From the NCBI GenBank assembly GCA_016432725.1, contig JACJDG010000003.1:2108001-2172000 (forward strand): a DNA stretch of 64,000 nucleotides, in the 5' to 3' direction. The translations under genes and the position numbers were made by a program. This document shows positions 21,709-36,127 of the stretch, piece by piece. The DNA comes from Streptomyces sp. DHE7-1. Lineage in GTDB: Bacteria; Actinomycetota; Actinomycetes; Streptomycetales; Streptomycetaceae. The notes below the pieces were generated by a model. That model did not search any database, was not told where the DNA came from, and saw only the letters and a list, made by a program, of their open reading frames with translations. Every line of letters starts with the position of its first letter. The stretch's first letter is position 1.

Positions 21709-21726
21709 CTGAGTACGCATACTCAG
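21709..21726. promoter_or_regulatory. MacR-like inverted repeat upstream of the DUF4126 gene
   Basis: TGAGTACGCATACTCA (21710-21725) is a near-perfect inverted repeat. It matches the MacR operator consensus that I recall from Streptomyces coelicolor, TGAGTACnnGTACTCA, except at one position. A further half-site GTACTCA lies at 21693-21699. The site is 55-70 bases upstream of the GTG at 21781, so it could act as a promoter-proximal operator. The MacR and MacS genes lie 20 kb away in this same window. Confidence 0.55.
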
Positions 21727-21780
21727 TGCCGCGTACGCGTGCCCGGGACGGCGGGCCGCCGAATGGCTACGATCCCTTGC

Positions 21781-22395
21781 GTGTCCGTACTCCCTCTGGT
21801 GTTCACCAGCGGCTGGGCCAGCGGCATCAACGCCTACGCGGTGGTGCTGCTGCTCGGCCTGTTCGGCAGGGCCGGGGTGAGCGACGACGTCCCGCAGACG
21901 CTGCAGCGGCCCGAGGTGCTGATCGCCGCGGGCGTGCTGTTCCTGTGCGAGGCGGTCGCGGACAAGATCCCGTACGTCGACTCGGTGTGGGACACCGCGC
22001 ACACCGTCGTACGGCCGCTCGCGGGCGCCTGGATCGGGGCACTGCTCGCCGGGCAGAGCGGTTCGCTGTCGGACGTGGCGGCCGGACTGCTCGGCGGTTC
22101 GACCGCGCTGGCCAGCCACGGCGTGAAGGCCGGTACCCGGATGGCGGTCAACACCTCGCCGGAGCCGTTCAGCAACTTCGTGCTGAGCACCGCCGAGGAC
22201 CTGGGGGTCGCCGGCATCGTGTCGTTCGCGATGTTCCATCCCGAGGCGGCCGCCGTCATCGCGGCGGTGCTGCTGGCCGCCGGGCTGGTCGTGCTGGTGT
22301 TCCTGGTCTCCCGCATCCGGCGCTTCCTGCGGCGCCGGGCGCAGCGGCGGGAGGAACGCCGGCTGGCCTCCCGGGTGCCCGGGCCACCGGGCTGA
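21781..22395 (+). CDS. DUF4126 domain membrane protein
   Basis: The protein has 204 aa from GTG 21781, giving SVLPLVFTSGWASGINAY, the conserved start of the family. An ATG at 21763 would add six unconserved residues. Four or five membrane spans are visible, ending in a basic Arg-rich tail (IRRFLRRRAQRREERR). Conserved segments include PEVLIAAGVLFLCEAVADKIPYVD and GGSTALASHGVKAGTR. The function is unknown. A MacR-like operator upstream suggests control by an envelope two-component system. Confidence 0.85.
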   Translation: MSVLPLVFTSGWASGINAYAVVLLLGLFGRAGVSDDVPQTLQRPEVLIAAGVLFLCEAVADKIPYVDSVWDTAHTVVRPLAGAWIGALLAGQSGSLSDVAAGLLGGSTALASHGVKAGTRMAVNTSPEPFSNFVLSTAEDLGVAGIVSFAMFHPEAAAVIAAVLLAAGLVVLVFLVSRIRRFLRRRAQRREERRLASRVPGPPG

Positions 22396-22452
22396 CCCGG
22401 TCCGGACCGCCCGCCGCCGGTGCTGTCGCCGCCGGTGGATAAAGTCGCGGTC

Positions 22453-23969
22453 ATGGCACGGATTGCGGTGATCGGCGCCGGGATGGGCGCGATGGCGGCC
22501 GCTGCCCGGCTGGCCGTCGCGGGCCACCGGGTGGCGGTGTACGAGCGTACCGGGACGTACGGCGGGGCGGTGCGCCGCTTCGAGCGGGACGGATTCGCCT
22601 TCGACACCGGGCCGGGGCTGCTGCCGCTGCCCGCCGTGTACCGCGACCTGTTCGTCAAGACGGGCAAGAGGCCGCTGGAGGACGTCGTCGAGCTGGTCCA
22701 GGTCGACCCGTCCGCGCGGCACGTCTTCGCGGACGGCACCGGGGTGGCCCTGCCGAACGCCTCCCGCGCGGGCGTGGTCGCGGCCCTGGACGAGGCGCTG
22801 GGCGCCGGTGCCGGGCAGCGCTGGGGTGACTTCCTGGTGCGGGCCCGGGAGGCCTGGGACCGCACCCGCCGGCCGCTGCTGGAGGAGCCGCTGTGGCCGA
22901 ACTGGCGGGTGCTGGCCGAGCGTGAGCCCTATCCGTCGGTGCCGCACAAGCGGCTGCTGCGCACCCGCCGGGCCGGCACCCTGGCCGAGATCGGCGCCTG
23001 GGAACTGCGCGACGAGCGTCTGGCGGCCCTGCTCGACGCCCACGCCCTCGCCCACGGCCTCGATCCGCGCACCGCGCCGGCGAGCGCGGCCGTACTGCCC
23101 TACATGGACCACGCCTTCGGCACCTGGTACGTGCGCGGCGGCATGCGGGAGCTGGCCCGGGCGGTGTACGAGCGGTGCCTGGAGCGGCGGGTGGAGTTCG
23201 TCCTCGGCGCCGAGGTGACCGGGATCGTGGAACGGGACGGCCGGGCGGCGGGGGTGGAGCTGGCCGACGGGACGGTGGCCGGGGCGGACTTCGTGGTGGC
23301 CGGGGTGGCGCCCGAGGTGCTCGGCCGGCTCGTGACGGGGACGCCCCTGCGGGGTGACGACGAGGTCGGCGCACAGCGGGGGATGCCGAGCCGGCTGACG
23401 GTGCTGCTGGCGCTGCGGGGCGGGCGGCCGGCGCAGGCGGCCCACCGGACCGTGGTGCACGCCGAGGACCGCGAGGCGGAACTGGACCGGCTGTTCGCGG
23501 GCCCGGGCGGGACGGCGGCCCGGCCGACCGTGACGGTGCTGCGCCCCGACGACCCGGCGCTGGTGCCGGACGCCGCCCACGAGTCGGCCGTGCTGGTGTC
23601 GACGGTGCCCGCCCGGACCGACACAGAGGGCCCGGCCGGGCGCCAGGCCCTCGACGAACAGGCCGATCGCATGATCACCGCGGCCGAGCGCGGCCTGCCC
23701 GGGCTGCGCGACCGGATCCTGTGGCGGGAGGTGCGCACCCCCGCCGCGATCGAGGAGGCCACGGGTGCGGCGGGCGGCGCGGTGCCGGCCCCGGCGCTCG
23801 CGGCCGGCGGCGGGCGGCTGCTGCATCCGGGCAACACCACCGGGCTGCCGGGCCTGTTCACCGTCGGTGGCTGGTCCCACCCGGCGGCGGGCTGCCGCAC
23901 GCCGGCATGTCGGGGGCGCTGGTGGCCGGGCTGATCGTGGAGGGTCCCGGGTTCCGCGGCTCCCAGTGA
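22453..23969 (+). CDS. Phytoene-desaturase-like FAD-dependent oxidoreductase (C-terminal frameshift)
   Basis: The protein has about 505 aa from ATG 22453. A dinucleotide-binding GAGMGAMAAAARLAVAGHRVAVYE opens it (glycines at residues 8, 10 and 13 region), and the family has a C-terminal flavin-binding motif. The frame is lost in CACCCGG near 23877-23884. One extra G gives GGWSHPGGGLPHAGMSGALVAG and a stop at 23969, matching the C-terminal motif of carotenoid desaturases and CrtI/CrtO-like proteins. No other carotenoid genes are nearby, so the substrate is open. The first 470 codons read cleanly. Confidence 0.82.
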
Positions 23970-23991
23970 GCCGGGAGCCGGGAGCCGGGCG

Positions 23992-25934
<1,943 letters not shown>

Positions 25935-26059
25935 TTAGTCAGGGGTGGGCGGTACCCCAACCGGACGTCGGTCATTTGCCCGATTTGCCGCCTGTCCGTC
26001 CACCCCTTGGACAGAAATCCGGACAGAGTCCGCCCGGAACACGCCCGTCCGTCGCGCCG

Positions 26060-26707
26060 CTAGCGCTGCCGCAGCCGCTTGGCGAACCGCGCGGCCGCGT
26101 CGCCCGGGTCGTCGGCCTCGGTGATCGCCCGGACCACGACCACCCGGCGGGCGCCCGCGTCCAGCACCTGCTCCACGTTGCCGTGGTCGATGCCGCCGAT
26201 GGCGAACCAGGGGCGGTCGGTGCCCAGCTCCGCGGTGTACCGCACCAGGCCGAGGCCGGGGGCGGGCCGGCCGGGCTTGGTCGGGGTGGGCCAGCACGGC
26301 CCGGTGCAGAAGTAGTCCACGCCCTGCTGGACGGCGGCGGCCGCGGCCTCGGACTCGGTGTGCGTGGAGCGGCCGATCAGCACGCCGTCGCCGAGGACGG
26401 CGCGGGCGGCGGGCACGGGGAGGTCGCCCTGGCCCAGGTGGAGCACGTCGGCGCCGGCGGCGTGCGCGACGTCGGCCCGGTCGTTGACCGCGAGCAGCCT
26501 GCCGTGCCGGGCGCAGGCGTCGGCGAACACCTGGAGGTGCTCCAGCTCCTCGGCGGCCTCCATGCCCTTGTCGCGCAGCTGCACGATGTCGACACCGCCC
26601 GCCAGGACCGCGTCCAGGAACTCGGCGAGGTCGCCCTGCCGCCTGCGGGCGTCCGTGCAGAGGTAGAGCCGGGCGTCGGCGAGTCGGTCGCGGGCGGTGT
26701 CGGACAT
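26060..26707 (-). CDS. thiE: Thiamine-phosphate synthase
   Basis: ThiE joins HMP-pyrophosphate with the thiazole phosphate to form thiamine monophosphate. It is 215 aa from ATG 26707; a longer frame to 26734 lacks conservation. TIM-barrel motifs are [10 protein letters not shown] (pyrophosphate site), [42 protein letters not shown] and WFAIGGI. The gene is intact. It lies apart from the thiOSG operon and on the opposite strand, which is common in streptomycetes. No riboswitch was seen in the 90-base gap upstream. Confidence 0.94.
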   Translation of the reverse strand: MSDTARDRLADARLYLCTDARRRQGDLAEFLDAVLAGGVDIVQLRDKGMEAAEELEHLQVFADACARHGRLLAVNDRADVAHAAGADVLHLGQGDLPVPAARAVLGDGVLIGRSTHTESEAAAAAVQQGVDYFCTGPCWPTPTKPGRPAPGLGLVRYTAELGTDRPWFAIGGIDHGNVEQVLDAGARRVVVVRAITEADDPGDAAARFAKRLRQR

Positions 26708-26797
26708 GCGTGGGTCCCCCGGGTCGGTGTCCATGGGCGTGCGCGCGCGGGGCGTACGGGCCGGGCCGGTACGCCACCGCGCGCGGTGCGGTTCGGA

Positions 26798-27162
26798 TCA
26801 GAAGGCGAGCGCCTGGGCGCGCCGCTTCACCTCCGTGCCGCGATTCTCGCTCAGGGCCTGCGCGGGGTGCCGGGCAGGGTGGGGTCCGGGGTGAAGAGCC
26901 ACTCGATCATTTCCTCGACCGTGAAGCCGTCGTCCCGCAGGAGCGTCAGGGTCCCGGACAGGCCCTTGACGACCTTGTCCCCGTCGATGAAGGCGGCGGG
27001 AACGTGCAGCGCCCGGTTCTCACCTCGGCGTACGGCGATGAGCTGGCCCTCCTTGACCAGCTGCCGCACACGTGTCACCTCGACATCGAGCTGTTCGGCG
27101 ATGTCGGGGAGGGTGAGCCAGCCGGGGACGAGTGCATCGATCTTTGCGTCAATCTCGGTCAC
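26798..27162 (-). CDS. Rv2175c-family DNA-binding protein (frameshift near the C-terminus)
   Basis: This is a small DNA-binding protein with a winged-helix-like domain (LTLPDIAEQLDVEVTRVRQLVKEGQL). The GTG at 27162 begins TEIDAKIDALVPGWLT; ATG 27186 is an alternative. The frame is lost in GGGG at 26864-26867. Repair gives PAQALSENRGTEVKRRAQALAF and about 121 aa. In Mycobacterium tuberculosis the homologue Rv2175c is a substrate of the kinase PknL, which inhibits its DNA binding. Here the PknL-like kinase gene lies 4 kb downstream (31260). The target genes are unknown. Confidence 0.85.
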
Positions 27163-27226
27163 GGGATCTAGCCTGCCATCCGCCACCGACAGTCGGAAGC
27201 CAGGCCGGTCCGCGCGGGGGACGCCG

Positions 27227-28456
27227 CTAGTCGAGCGTGGCGGTCTTCAGGGGCCGGGCCGGGTCGGCCAGGGCCTCGGGGTCCATGCGGCGGCCCGCCT
27301 CGATCAGGCGCCGGCCCTGGGCCAGGTCGCGCGGGCGGCCCACGGCCAGCAGGGCGACCAGCCGGTCCTCGCGCAGCCAGCAGACGGACCAGGCCGGTCC
27401 CTCCGGATCACCGCGCCACACCGTCCGGTCGGCGGCGGCGTGGTGGCCCGCGTACTGGACGAACCGGCCGAACTGCTCCGACCAGAAGTACGGCACCGGG
27501 TCGTAGACGGCGGGGATCTCGCCCAGGATGTTCGCGGCGACGGTGCGCGGCCCCTGCAGGGCGTTGTCCCAGTGGTGGACCAGCAGCCGTGCGCCGTAGC
27601 GGGCGGACGGGAAGGAGGCGCAGTCGCCGACGGCGTACACGTCCTCGGCGGAGGTGCGCAGCCGGTCGTCGGCCAGGACCTCGCCGTGCGCGCCCAGCTC
27701 GATGCCGGAGCCGGCCAGCCAGGCGGTGGCGGGCCGGGCGCCGATGCCGACCACGACGGCGTCCGCGGGCAGCCGGGTGCCGTCGTCGAGCACCACCGAG
27801 CCGGGCTCCACGCGCTCCACGCGCGCGCCGGTGCGCAGTTCGGCGCCGCTGTCGGCGTACCAGGCGGCCATGGGCGCGGCGACCTCGGCGGGCAGCGCAC
27901 CGGCGAGCGGCCGGCCGGCGGCCTCCACGACGGTCACCGCGCAGCCCGCCTCGCGGGCCGCGGTGGCGAACTCGGCGCCGATCCAGCCCGCTCCGACGAC
28001 CACGATGTCGTGCTGCCGGGCCAGCACCGGCCGCAGCCGTTCGGCGTCGTCCAGGGTGCGCAGCAGATGCACCCCGGGCACGCCCTCGGCGCCGGGCAGC
28101 GTGACCGGTTCGGCGCCGGTGGCGAGGACCAGGACGTCGTACGGCACGGGGCCGGCGCCGGTGTCCAGTTCGTGCGCGGCGGGGCGCACCCCCAGCGCCT
28201 CGCAGCCGAGCCTGAGTTCGATGCCGAGGGACTCGAAGTCCACGTCGAAGGCGGAGCCCTCGGCCGTGCCGAGGAGCACGGCCTTGGACAGCGGCGGCCG
28301 GTCGTAGGGCTGGTGGGGCTCGGCGCCGATCAGGGTGACGGTGCCCGTGAAGCCCTGTTCCCGCAGGGCCACCGCGGTCTGCACCCCGGCCATGCCCGCG
28401 CCGGCGACCACCACGCGCCGCGGCGGCGTGCCCTGCTGTGCTGTCTGCTCGCTCAC
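27227..28456 (-). CDS. FAD-dependent pyridine nucleotide-disulfide oxidoreductase (ferredoxin reductase type)
   Basis: The 409-aa intact protein has two Rossmann domains. VVVAGAGMAGVQTAVALRE near residue 15 binds FAD, with PYDRPPLSK after it. VVVGAGWIGAEFATAAREAG near residue 150 binds NAD(P)H, and VYAVGDCASF is the second FAD motif. The C-terminal reductase domain with FWSEQFG is typical of ferredoxin/rubredoxin or putidaredoxin-type reductases. There is no redox-active CxxxxC, so it is not a thiol-disulfide enzyme. The GTG start is at 28456. The redox partner is not evident nearby. Confidence 0.88.
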   Translation of the reverse strand: MSEQTAQQGTPPRRVVVAGAGMAGVQTAVALREQGFTGTVTLIGAEPHQPYDRPPLSKAVLLGTAEGSAFDVDFESLGIELRLGCEALGVRPAAHELDTGAGPVPYDVLVLATGAEPVTLPGAEGVPGVHLLRTLDDAERLRPVLARQHDIVVVGAGWIGAEFATAAREAGCAVTVVEAAGRPLAGALPAEVAAPMAAWYADSGAELRTGARVERVEPGSVVLDDGTRLPADAVVVGIGARPATAWLAGSGIELGAHGEVLADDRLRTSAEDVYAVGDCASFPSARYGARLLVHHWDNALQGPRTVAANILGEIPAVYDPVPYFWSEQFGRFVQYAGHHAAADRTVWRGDPEGPAWSVCWLREDRLVALLAVGRPRDLAQGRRLIEAGRRMDPEALADPARPLKTATLD

Positions 28457-28488
28457 CCGATCACCTTAGACAACTGACGGAACGTCAG

Positions 28489-31157
<2,669 letters not shown>

Positions 31158-31246
31158 CCCGCCCTCCCGCCTCGCGGGACAGTCACAGGTCTGCTGCAGT
31201 ACGTCACCGGAACGGCGCAGCGTGCGGCGGTGCCGGTCGGTCCTCG

Positions 31247-31260
31247 TACACTCGCCTGCG
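31247..31260 (+). promoter_or_regulatory. Likely -10 element of a leaderless kinase transcript
   Basis: TACACT (31247-31252) ends seven bases before the GTG at 31260. There is no ribosome site between them. This spacing would start transcription at or next to the start codon, the usual arrangement for leaderless streptomycete mRNAs. No convincing -35 element was seen. Confidence 0.4.
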
Positions 31261-33184
31261 TGGATACGACCCTTCAGGACCCGCTCGTCGGGCAGGTGCT
31301 CGACGGACGCTATCGCGTCGAAGCGCGGATCGCTGTCGGCGGGATGGCCACGGTCTACCGGGCCCTGGACACCCGTCTGGACCGCGTGCTCGCGCTCAAG
31401 GTGATGCACCCGGCCCTGGCGGCCGACGGGTCGTTCGTGGACCGGTTCATCCGCGAGGCGAAGTCGGTCGCCCGGCTCGCCCACCCCAACGTGGTGCAGG
31501 TCTTCGACCAGGGCACCGACGCGTCGTACGTGTATCTGGCGATGGAGTACGTCGCCGGGTGCACGCTGCGGGACGTGCTGCGCGAGCGGGGGCGCTGCAG
31601 CCCCGGGCGGCGCTGGACATCCTGGAGCCGGTGCTGGCCGCGCTCGGCGCGGCGCACCGGGCCGGGTTCGTGCACCGGGACATGAAGCCCGAGAACGTGC
31701 TGATAGGCGACGACGGCCGGGTGAAGGTCGCCGACTTCGGTCTGGTGCGGTCGGTGGACACGGTGACCAGCACCACGGGCGCCGTCCTCGGGACCGTGTC
31801 GTATCTCGCACCCGAGCAGGTGGAGCAGGGCACCGCCGACCCGCGTGTCGACGTGTACGCCTGCGGAGTCGTGCTCTACGAGATGCTGACCGGCGGCAAG
31901 CCGCACTCCGGGGACTCCGCCGCGCAGATCCTGTACAAGCACATCCACGAGGACGTGCCACCGCCGTCCGCACTCGTGCCCGGGCTGCCGCCGGAGCTGG
32001 ACGAGCTGGTCGCCTCGGCCACGGCGCGCACCCCTGACCTCCGGCCGGACGACGCCGCCGCGCTCCTCGGCCAGGTGCTGCGGGCCCGCGCCGGGCTCAG
32101 CGCCGGTCAGCTCGACGCGGTGCCGCCGCAGGCGCTGTCCGCGGAGCACGACAACGCCGGGGACCGTACGAGCGTGATCCCGCGCTCGCTGACCGTGCCC
32201 CGGCCGCTGCCCGTCAACGAGGACGAGGGTCCGGCGGACGTCCGGCACACCAGCCGGCTGCAGAGCCCGCCGCTGCCCGATCGGCGGAGGCCGCTGCGGC
32301 CGGGGCGCCGGCTCGCCGCTCTCGTCGCCGCGGTCCTCGTCGTCCTCGGCGTGGGCGCGGGCGTCTGGTACATCAACTCCGGACAGTTCACGAAGGTCCC
32401 GCCGCTGCTGGCCAAGACCGAGGAGCAGGCGACGGCGCGGCTGAAGTCGTCCGGGCTCCACGTCAAGGACATCAAGCGCGAGTACAGCGACACGGTCGGC
32501 AGCGGCACGGTCATCAGCTCGGATCCGACGGCCGGGGCCCGCATCCGGGGCAACGGCTCGGTGAGCCTCGTCATCTCGCGGGGTCCGGAGATCGTGAAGG
32601 TGCCCGACCTGAGCGGGGTGCCGCTGGCCAAGGCACGTGCCCGGTTGAAGTCTGCCGGACTGGAACCGGGGATGGTCAACCGCGCCGTCAGCGACAGCGT
32701 GGACCGGGGCTCGGTGATCAGCACCGATCCCGCGCCGGGCGTCCGGCGGCACGCGGGCTCGGCGATCGCGCTCCTGGTGAGCAAGGGCAGCCCGGTCGAC
32801 GTGCCGGACGTCACCGGTGAGGACCAGGACAGCGCCCGGCAGGACCTGGAGGACGCGGGCCTGAAGGTGCGGATCGCCACGCAGCAGGTCAACTCCGAGT
32901 ACGACAAGGGCCAGGTGGCCCGGCAGACCCCGGTCGCCGGCGGCCAGGTCGCCGAGGGCGACACGGTGACCCTGACCCTGTCCAAGGGGCCGGTGATGGT
33001 GACGGTGCCGGACGTGGTCGGGTCGAGCGTGGACGATGCCCAGCAGCGGCTGGAGGCCGCCGGCTTCGAGGTGAACAAGGACCGGGGCCTGCTCGGGCTG
33101 TTCGGCGACACCGTGAAGGAGCAGTCGGTGGACGCGGGTGAGAAGGCGCCCAAGGGGTCGACGATCACGATCACCATCCGCTGA
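31260..33184 (+). CDS. PknL-like Ser/Thr protein kinase with four PASTA domains (frameshifted)
   Basis: The protein has about 641 aa after repair. The kinase domain (about 15-280) has the glycine loop AVGGMATVYRA, catalytic Lys in ALKVM, HRDMKPENVL, ADFGLVR and the APE-like APEQV. The frame is lost in GGGGG at 31588-31592; six would give RGALQPRAALDIL. A membrane span (LAALVAAVLVVLGVGAGVWYI, near 365) leads to four extracellular PASTA repeats (starting FTKVPPLL, IVKVPDLS, VDVPDVTG, MVTVPDVV). PASTA domains sense peptidoglycan fragments or lipid II. By position it corresponds to mycobacterial PknL, which to my knowledge lacks PASTA domains. The Rv2175c-like protein (26798-27162) is a candidate substrate. 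Confidence 0.88.
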
Positions 33185-33249
33185 CCCGGTGAGCGGGGTC
33201 ACCGGGGACCGCGGCCCGGCGGCGCGGGACGGCATGACACCCTGAACGG

Positions 33250-34150
33250 GTGACATCCCAGCCGTCCCCTCCGCCGCCCCGCCCCCGACCGGTCCCGCCC
33301 GCAACCCGATCGGCGGCCACGTCCCGGTCGCCGGCGGCCTGCACTCGGTGGGGCTGTCCTACGCCCGCGAACTGAAGGCCGAGACCGTGCAGGTCTTCGT
33401 CGCCAACCCGCGCGGATGGGCCACCCCGGCCGGGAACCCGCGGCAGGACGAGGCGTTCCGCGAGGCGTGCGCCGCGGAGTCGGTCCCGGCGTACGTGCAC
33501 GCCCCGTATCTGATCAACTTCGGCTCGCACACCGAGGCGACCGTGGAGCGCTCGGTGGAGTCGCTGCGGCACTCGCTGCGGCGCGGGCGGGAGATAGGGG
33601 CGCTCGGCGTGGTGGTGCACACGGGCAGCGCGACCGGCGGCCGGACCCGCGAGGTGGCGCTGAAGCAGGTGCGCGCCCACCTGCTGCCGCTGCTGGACGA
33701 GCTGACCCATGACGACGACCCGTTCCTGCTGCTGGAGTCGACCGCGGGGCAGGGGGCCTCGCTGTGCTCGCGCACCTGGGACTTCGGCCCTACTTCGAGG
33801 CGCTGGACGCCCACCCGAAGCTCGGCGTCTGCCTGGACACCTGCCACATCTTCGCCGCCGGACACGACCTAACCGGCCCCAGCGGCATGCACCAGACCCT
33901 CGACCTGCTGGTCGACACGGTCGGCGAGGGCCGGCTGAAGCTGATCCACGCCAACGACTCCAAGGACGTGACCGGCGCGCACAAGGACCGGCACGAGAAC
34001 ATCGGCGCGGGTCACATCGGTGAGGACCCGTTCCGCGCGCTGATGAACCACCCGGCGACGGCGGGCGTACCGCTCGTCATCGAGACTCCCGGCGGCAAGG
34101 AGGGGCACTCGGCGGACGTGGAGCGGCTGAAGAGGCTCCGGGATTCCTGA
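33250..34150 (+). CDS. nfo: Deoxyribonuclease IV (AP endonuclease), two frameshifts
   Basis: Endonuclease IV cuts DNA 5' to abasic sites in base-excision repair, using three zinc ions. GTG 33250 opens a Pro-rich leader. One base is missing in the C runs at 33277-33286 and one in CCC at 33788-33790. Repair gives NPIGGHVPVAGGL and WDFGPYFEALDAHPKLG, total about 300 aa. Metal-binding segments are YVHAPYLINFGSH, VVHTGSATGG, LLLESTAGQG, CLDTCHIFAAGHD, LIHANDSKD, RHENIGAGHIGED and VIETPGG. The two readable parts are 33348-33783 and 33790-34150. All catalytic residues survive repair, so it is a real gene in a faulty read. Confidence 0.88.
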
Positions 34151-34161
34151 CCCTATGGGGA

Positions 34162-34178
34162 ATACCCCCAGGGGGTAT
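34162..34178. promoter_or_regulatory. CsoR-like copper-responsive operator
   Basis: ATACCCCCAGGGGGTAT is a perfect 17-base inverted repeat around a central A. It fits the TACCCC...GGGGTA pattern of CsoR operators known in streptomycetes. It lies 48 bases upstream of the DUF4396 start and 11 bases after the nfo stop, so it would control the DUF4396 gene. CsoR itself is not in this window. Confidence 0.65.
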
Positions 34179-34225
34179 GCGGTTCCGCTGGGTAAGGAAC
34201 CGCACGTCCGGCATTGGGGGACCTC

Positions 34226-34753
34226 ATGGACCACACGGCACACACCGAGCACCAGCACCAGCACCAGCACCAGCAGGGCCAGGGTCACGACCACGGCTCC
34301 GGGCACGGCCACGGCTCGGCGAGCTGGGCGATGGCCGCGCAGGCCACCCTGCACTGCCTCACCGGCTGCGCCATCGGCGAGGTGCTCGGCATGATCATCG
34401 GCACCGCGGCCGGCTGGGGGAACCTGCCGACCACGCTGCTGGCGATCGTCCTGGCCTTCTTCTTCGGCTACTCGCTCACCATGCGTGGGGTCCTGCGGGC
34501 CGGTGTCGACCTGCGGACCGCGATCCGGGTGGCCCTGGCCGCCGACACCCTGTCCATCGCGGTGATGGAGCTGATCGACAACGGGGTGATCCTGGTCTGG
34601 CCGTCCGCGATGGACGCCACGCTCGCCGACGCCCTGTTCTGGGTCTCGCTGGCCGTCTCGCTGGTCATCGCCTTCGTGGTGACCACGCCGGTCAACAAGT
34701 GGACGATCGGCCGGGGCAAGGGGCACGCCGTGGTGCACCAGTACCACCACTGA
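34226..34753 (+). CDS. His-rich DUF4396 domain membrane protein
   Basis: The 175-aa protein starts at ATG 34226. The N-terminal 35 residues are extremely His-rich (HTEHQHQHQHQ, HDHGSGHGHG), typical of a metal-binding tail; (CACCAG) repeats encode part of it. Four membrane spans follow, including LHCLTGCAIGEVLGMIIG, which carries a Cys-x4-Cys-like pair (HCLTGC), and LADALFWVSLAVSLVIAFVV. Together with the CsoR-like operator upstream, this points to copper handling. DUF4396 itself has no assigned biochemical function that I know of. The gene is intact. Confidence 0.85.
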   Translation: MDHTAHTEHQHQHQHQQGQGHDHGSGHGHGSASWAMAAQATLHCLTGCAIGEVLGMIIGTAAGWGNLPTTLLAIVLAFFFGYSLTMRGVLRAGVDLRTAIRVALAADTLSIAVMELIDNGVILVWPSAMDATLADALFWVSLAVSLVIAFVVTTPVNKWTIGRGKGHAVVHQYHH

Positions 34754-34772
34754 CCCGGCCCGGACGCCAGGA

Positions 34773-35404
34773 TCAGAGCTCGGGGCCCTCCCGGGCTCTT
34801 CCTGGTAGGAGTAGCGCTGCTCCTTCCAGGGATCGCCGATGTTGTGGTAGCCGCGCTCCTCCCAGAAGCCGCGGCGGTCGGCGGTCATGTACTCCACGCC
34901 CCGGACCCACTTGGGACCCTTCCAGGCGTACAGGTGGGGGACGATCAGACGGACCGGGAAGCCGTGTTCGGCGGTGAGGAGTTCGCCGTCCTTGTGGGTG
35001 GCGAAGATCGTGCGGTCGGAGGCGAAGTCCGCCAGCCGCAGGTTGGAGCTGAACCCGTACTCCGCCCACACCATCACATGGGTGACGTCCGCGGACGGCG
35101 GGGCGAGTTCCAGCACCGCGCTCGCCGGGACGCCGCCCCACTCCGCGCCGGTCATGCTGTACTTCGTCACACAGTGCAGATCGGCCACCACGGTGGTGTA
35201 GGGCAGCGCGGTGAACTCCTCGTGGCCCCAGGTGCTCTTGTCGCCGCCGGCGGTCGCGCCGAAGACCCGGAACTCCCAGCGCTCGGGCCGGAACTTCGGT
35301 ACCGGACCGTAGTGCGTGACCGGCCAGCCACGCTGCAGCCGCTGTCCCGGCGGAAGCTCGGACCCTGACGCTTCTCCAGACGCTCGCTCCACCGGATGAC
35401 CCAT
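34773..35404 (-). CDS. Sulfite-oxidase-type molybdopterin oxidoreductase (frameshift near the end)
   Basis: The protein has about 210 aa from ATG 35404, with AGGATGG upstream. The molybdopterin-binding core includes ADLHCVTKYSMTGAEWGGV, whose Cys would be the Mo ligand, plus EHGFPVRLIVPHLYAWKGPKWV. It lacks the dimerisation domain of full sulfite oxidases and has no twin-Arg signal, so it is a short cytoplasmic-looking member. The frame breaks at CCC 34790-34792, a few codons before the end. Repair gives GEGPEL and a stop at 34773. The electron partner and substrate are not known. Confidence 0.85.
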
Positions 35405-35577
35405 GTATCCATCCTGACAGACCTCGGGCAGTGCCCTTGACCACCCCGTCACGGATCGGACAAACGGCATGAGACGCCACTTAAGTAATTAGTACGCACT
35501 TACTGGAAGATCTTCTCGACCGGTGAAATCATGCGGCGCTAGCCACCTGGTTCGACCACGTGAAGGAGTCCATCGCG

Positions 35578-36096
35578 ATGCAGGGCGACCCCGAGGTCAT
35601 CGAACTGCTCAACGAGCAGCTGACCGCCGAGCTGACCGCGATCAACCAGTACTTCCTGCACGCCAAGCTGCAGGATCACAAGGGATGGACGAAGCTCGCC
35701 CAGTACACCCGGGCCGAGTCGTTCGACGAGATGCGGCACGCGGAGGTCCTCACCGACCGCATCCTGCTGCTGGACGGCCTGCCGAACTACCAGCGGCTCT
35801 TCCACGTGCAGGTCGGGCAGACGGTGGCCGAGATGTTCCGGGCCGACCGGCAGATCGAGGTCGAGGCCATCGACCGGCTGCGCCGCGGCGTCCAGCTCAT
35901 GCGCGAGAAGGACGACATCACGTCGGCGAACATCTTCGAGGCGATCCTGGCAGACGAGGAGCACCACATCGACTACCTGGACACCCAGCTCGACCTCGTG
36001 GACAAACTCGGCGAGGCGCTCTACCTGTCGACCTTGATCGAGCAGAGCCAGCCCGACCCGTCCGGACCGGGTACCGGCGGATTCTCCACGCACTGA
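35578..36096 (+). CDS. bfr: Bacterioferritin
   Basis: Bacterioferritin stores iron in a 24-mer that carries haem. The protein has 172 aa from ATG 35578, preceded by GAAGGAG; an upstream start at 35560 would overlap that site. Ferroxidase ligands are visible in LTAELTAINQYF (Glu), AEVLTD/EMRHAE (Glu, His) and ADEEHHIDYL (Glu, His). The haem-binding Met lies in DRILLLDGLPNY-upstream helix context and could not be fixed with certainty. A 14-residue Pro/Gly tail extends past the usual end. The AT-rich stretch at 35480-35510 is probably its promoter. The convergent bfd gene makes a storage/release pair. Confidence 0.93.
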   Translation: MQGDPEVIELLNEQLTAELTAINQYFLHAKLQDHKGWTKLAQYTRAESFDEMRHAEVLTDRILLLDGLPNYQRLFHVQVGQTVAEMFRADRQIEVEAIDRLRRGVQLMREKDDITSANIFEAILADEEHHIDYLDTQLDLVDKLGEALYLSTLIEQSQPDPSGPGTGGFSTH

Positions 36097-36127
36097 GCGG
36101 TCGCGCGGGGCGCCGCCGGGCGGGGTG

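Noticed and set aside
34249..34275. CACCAG direct repeats as a CRISPR-like or microsatellite locus
   Set aside because: They encode the His/Gln part of the DUF4396 tail, in frame. There are no spacers.
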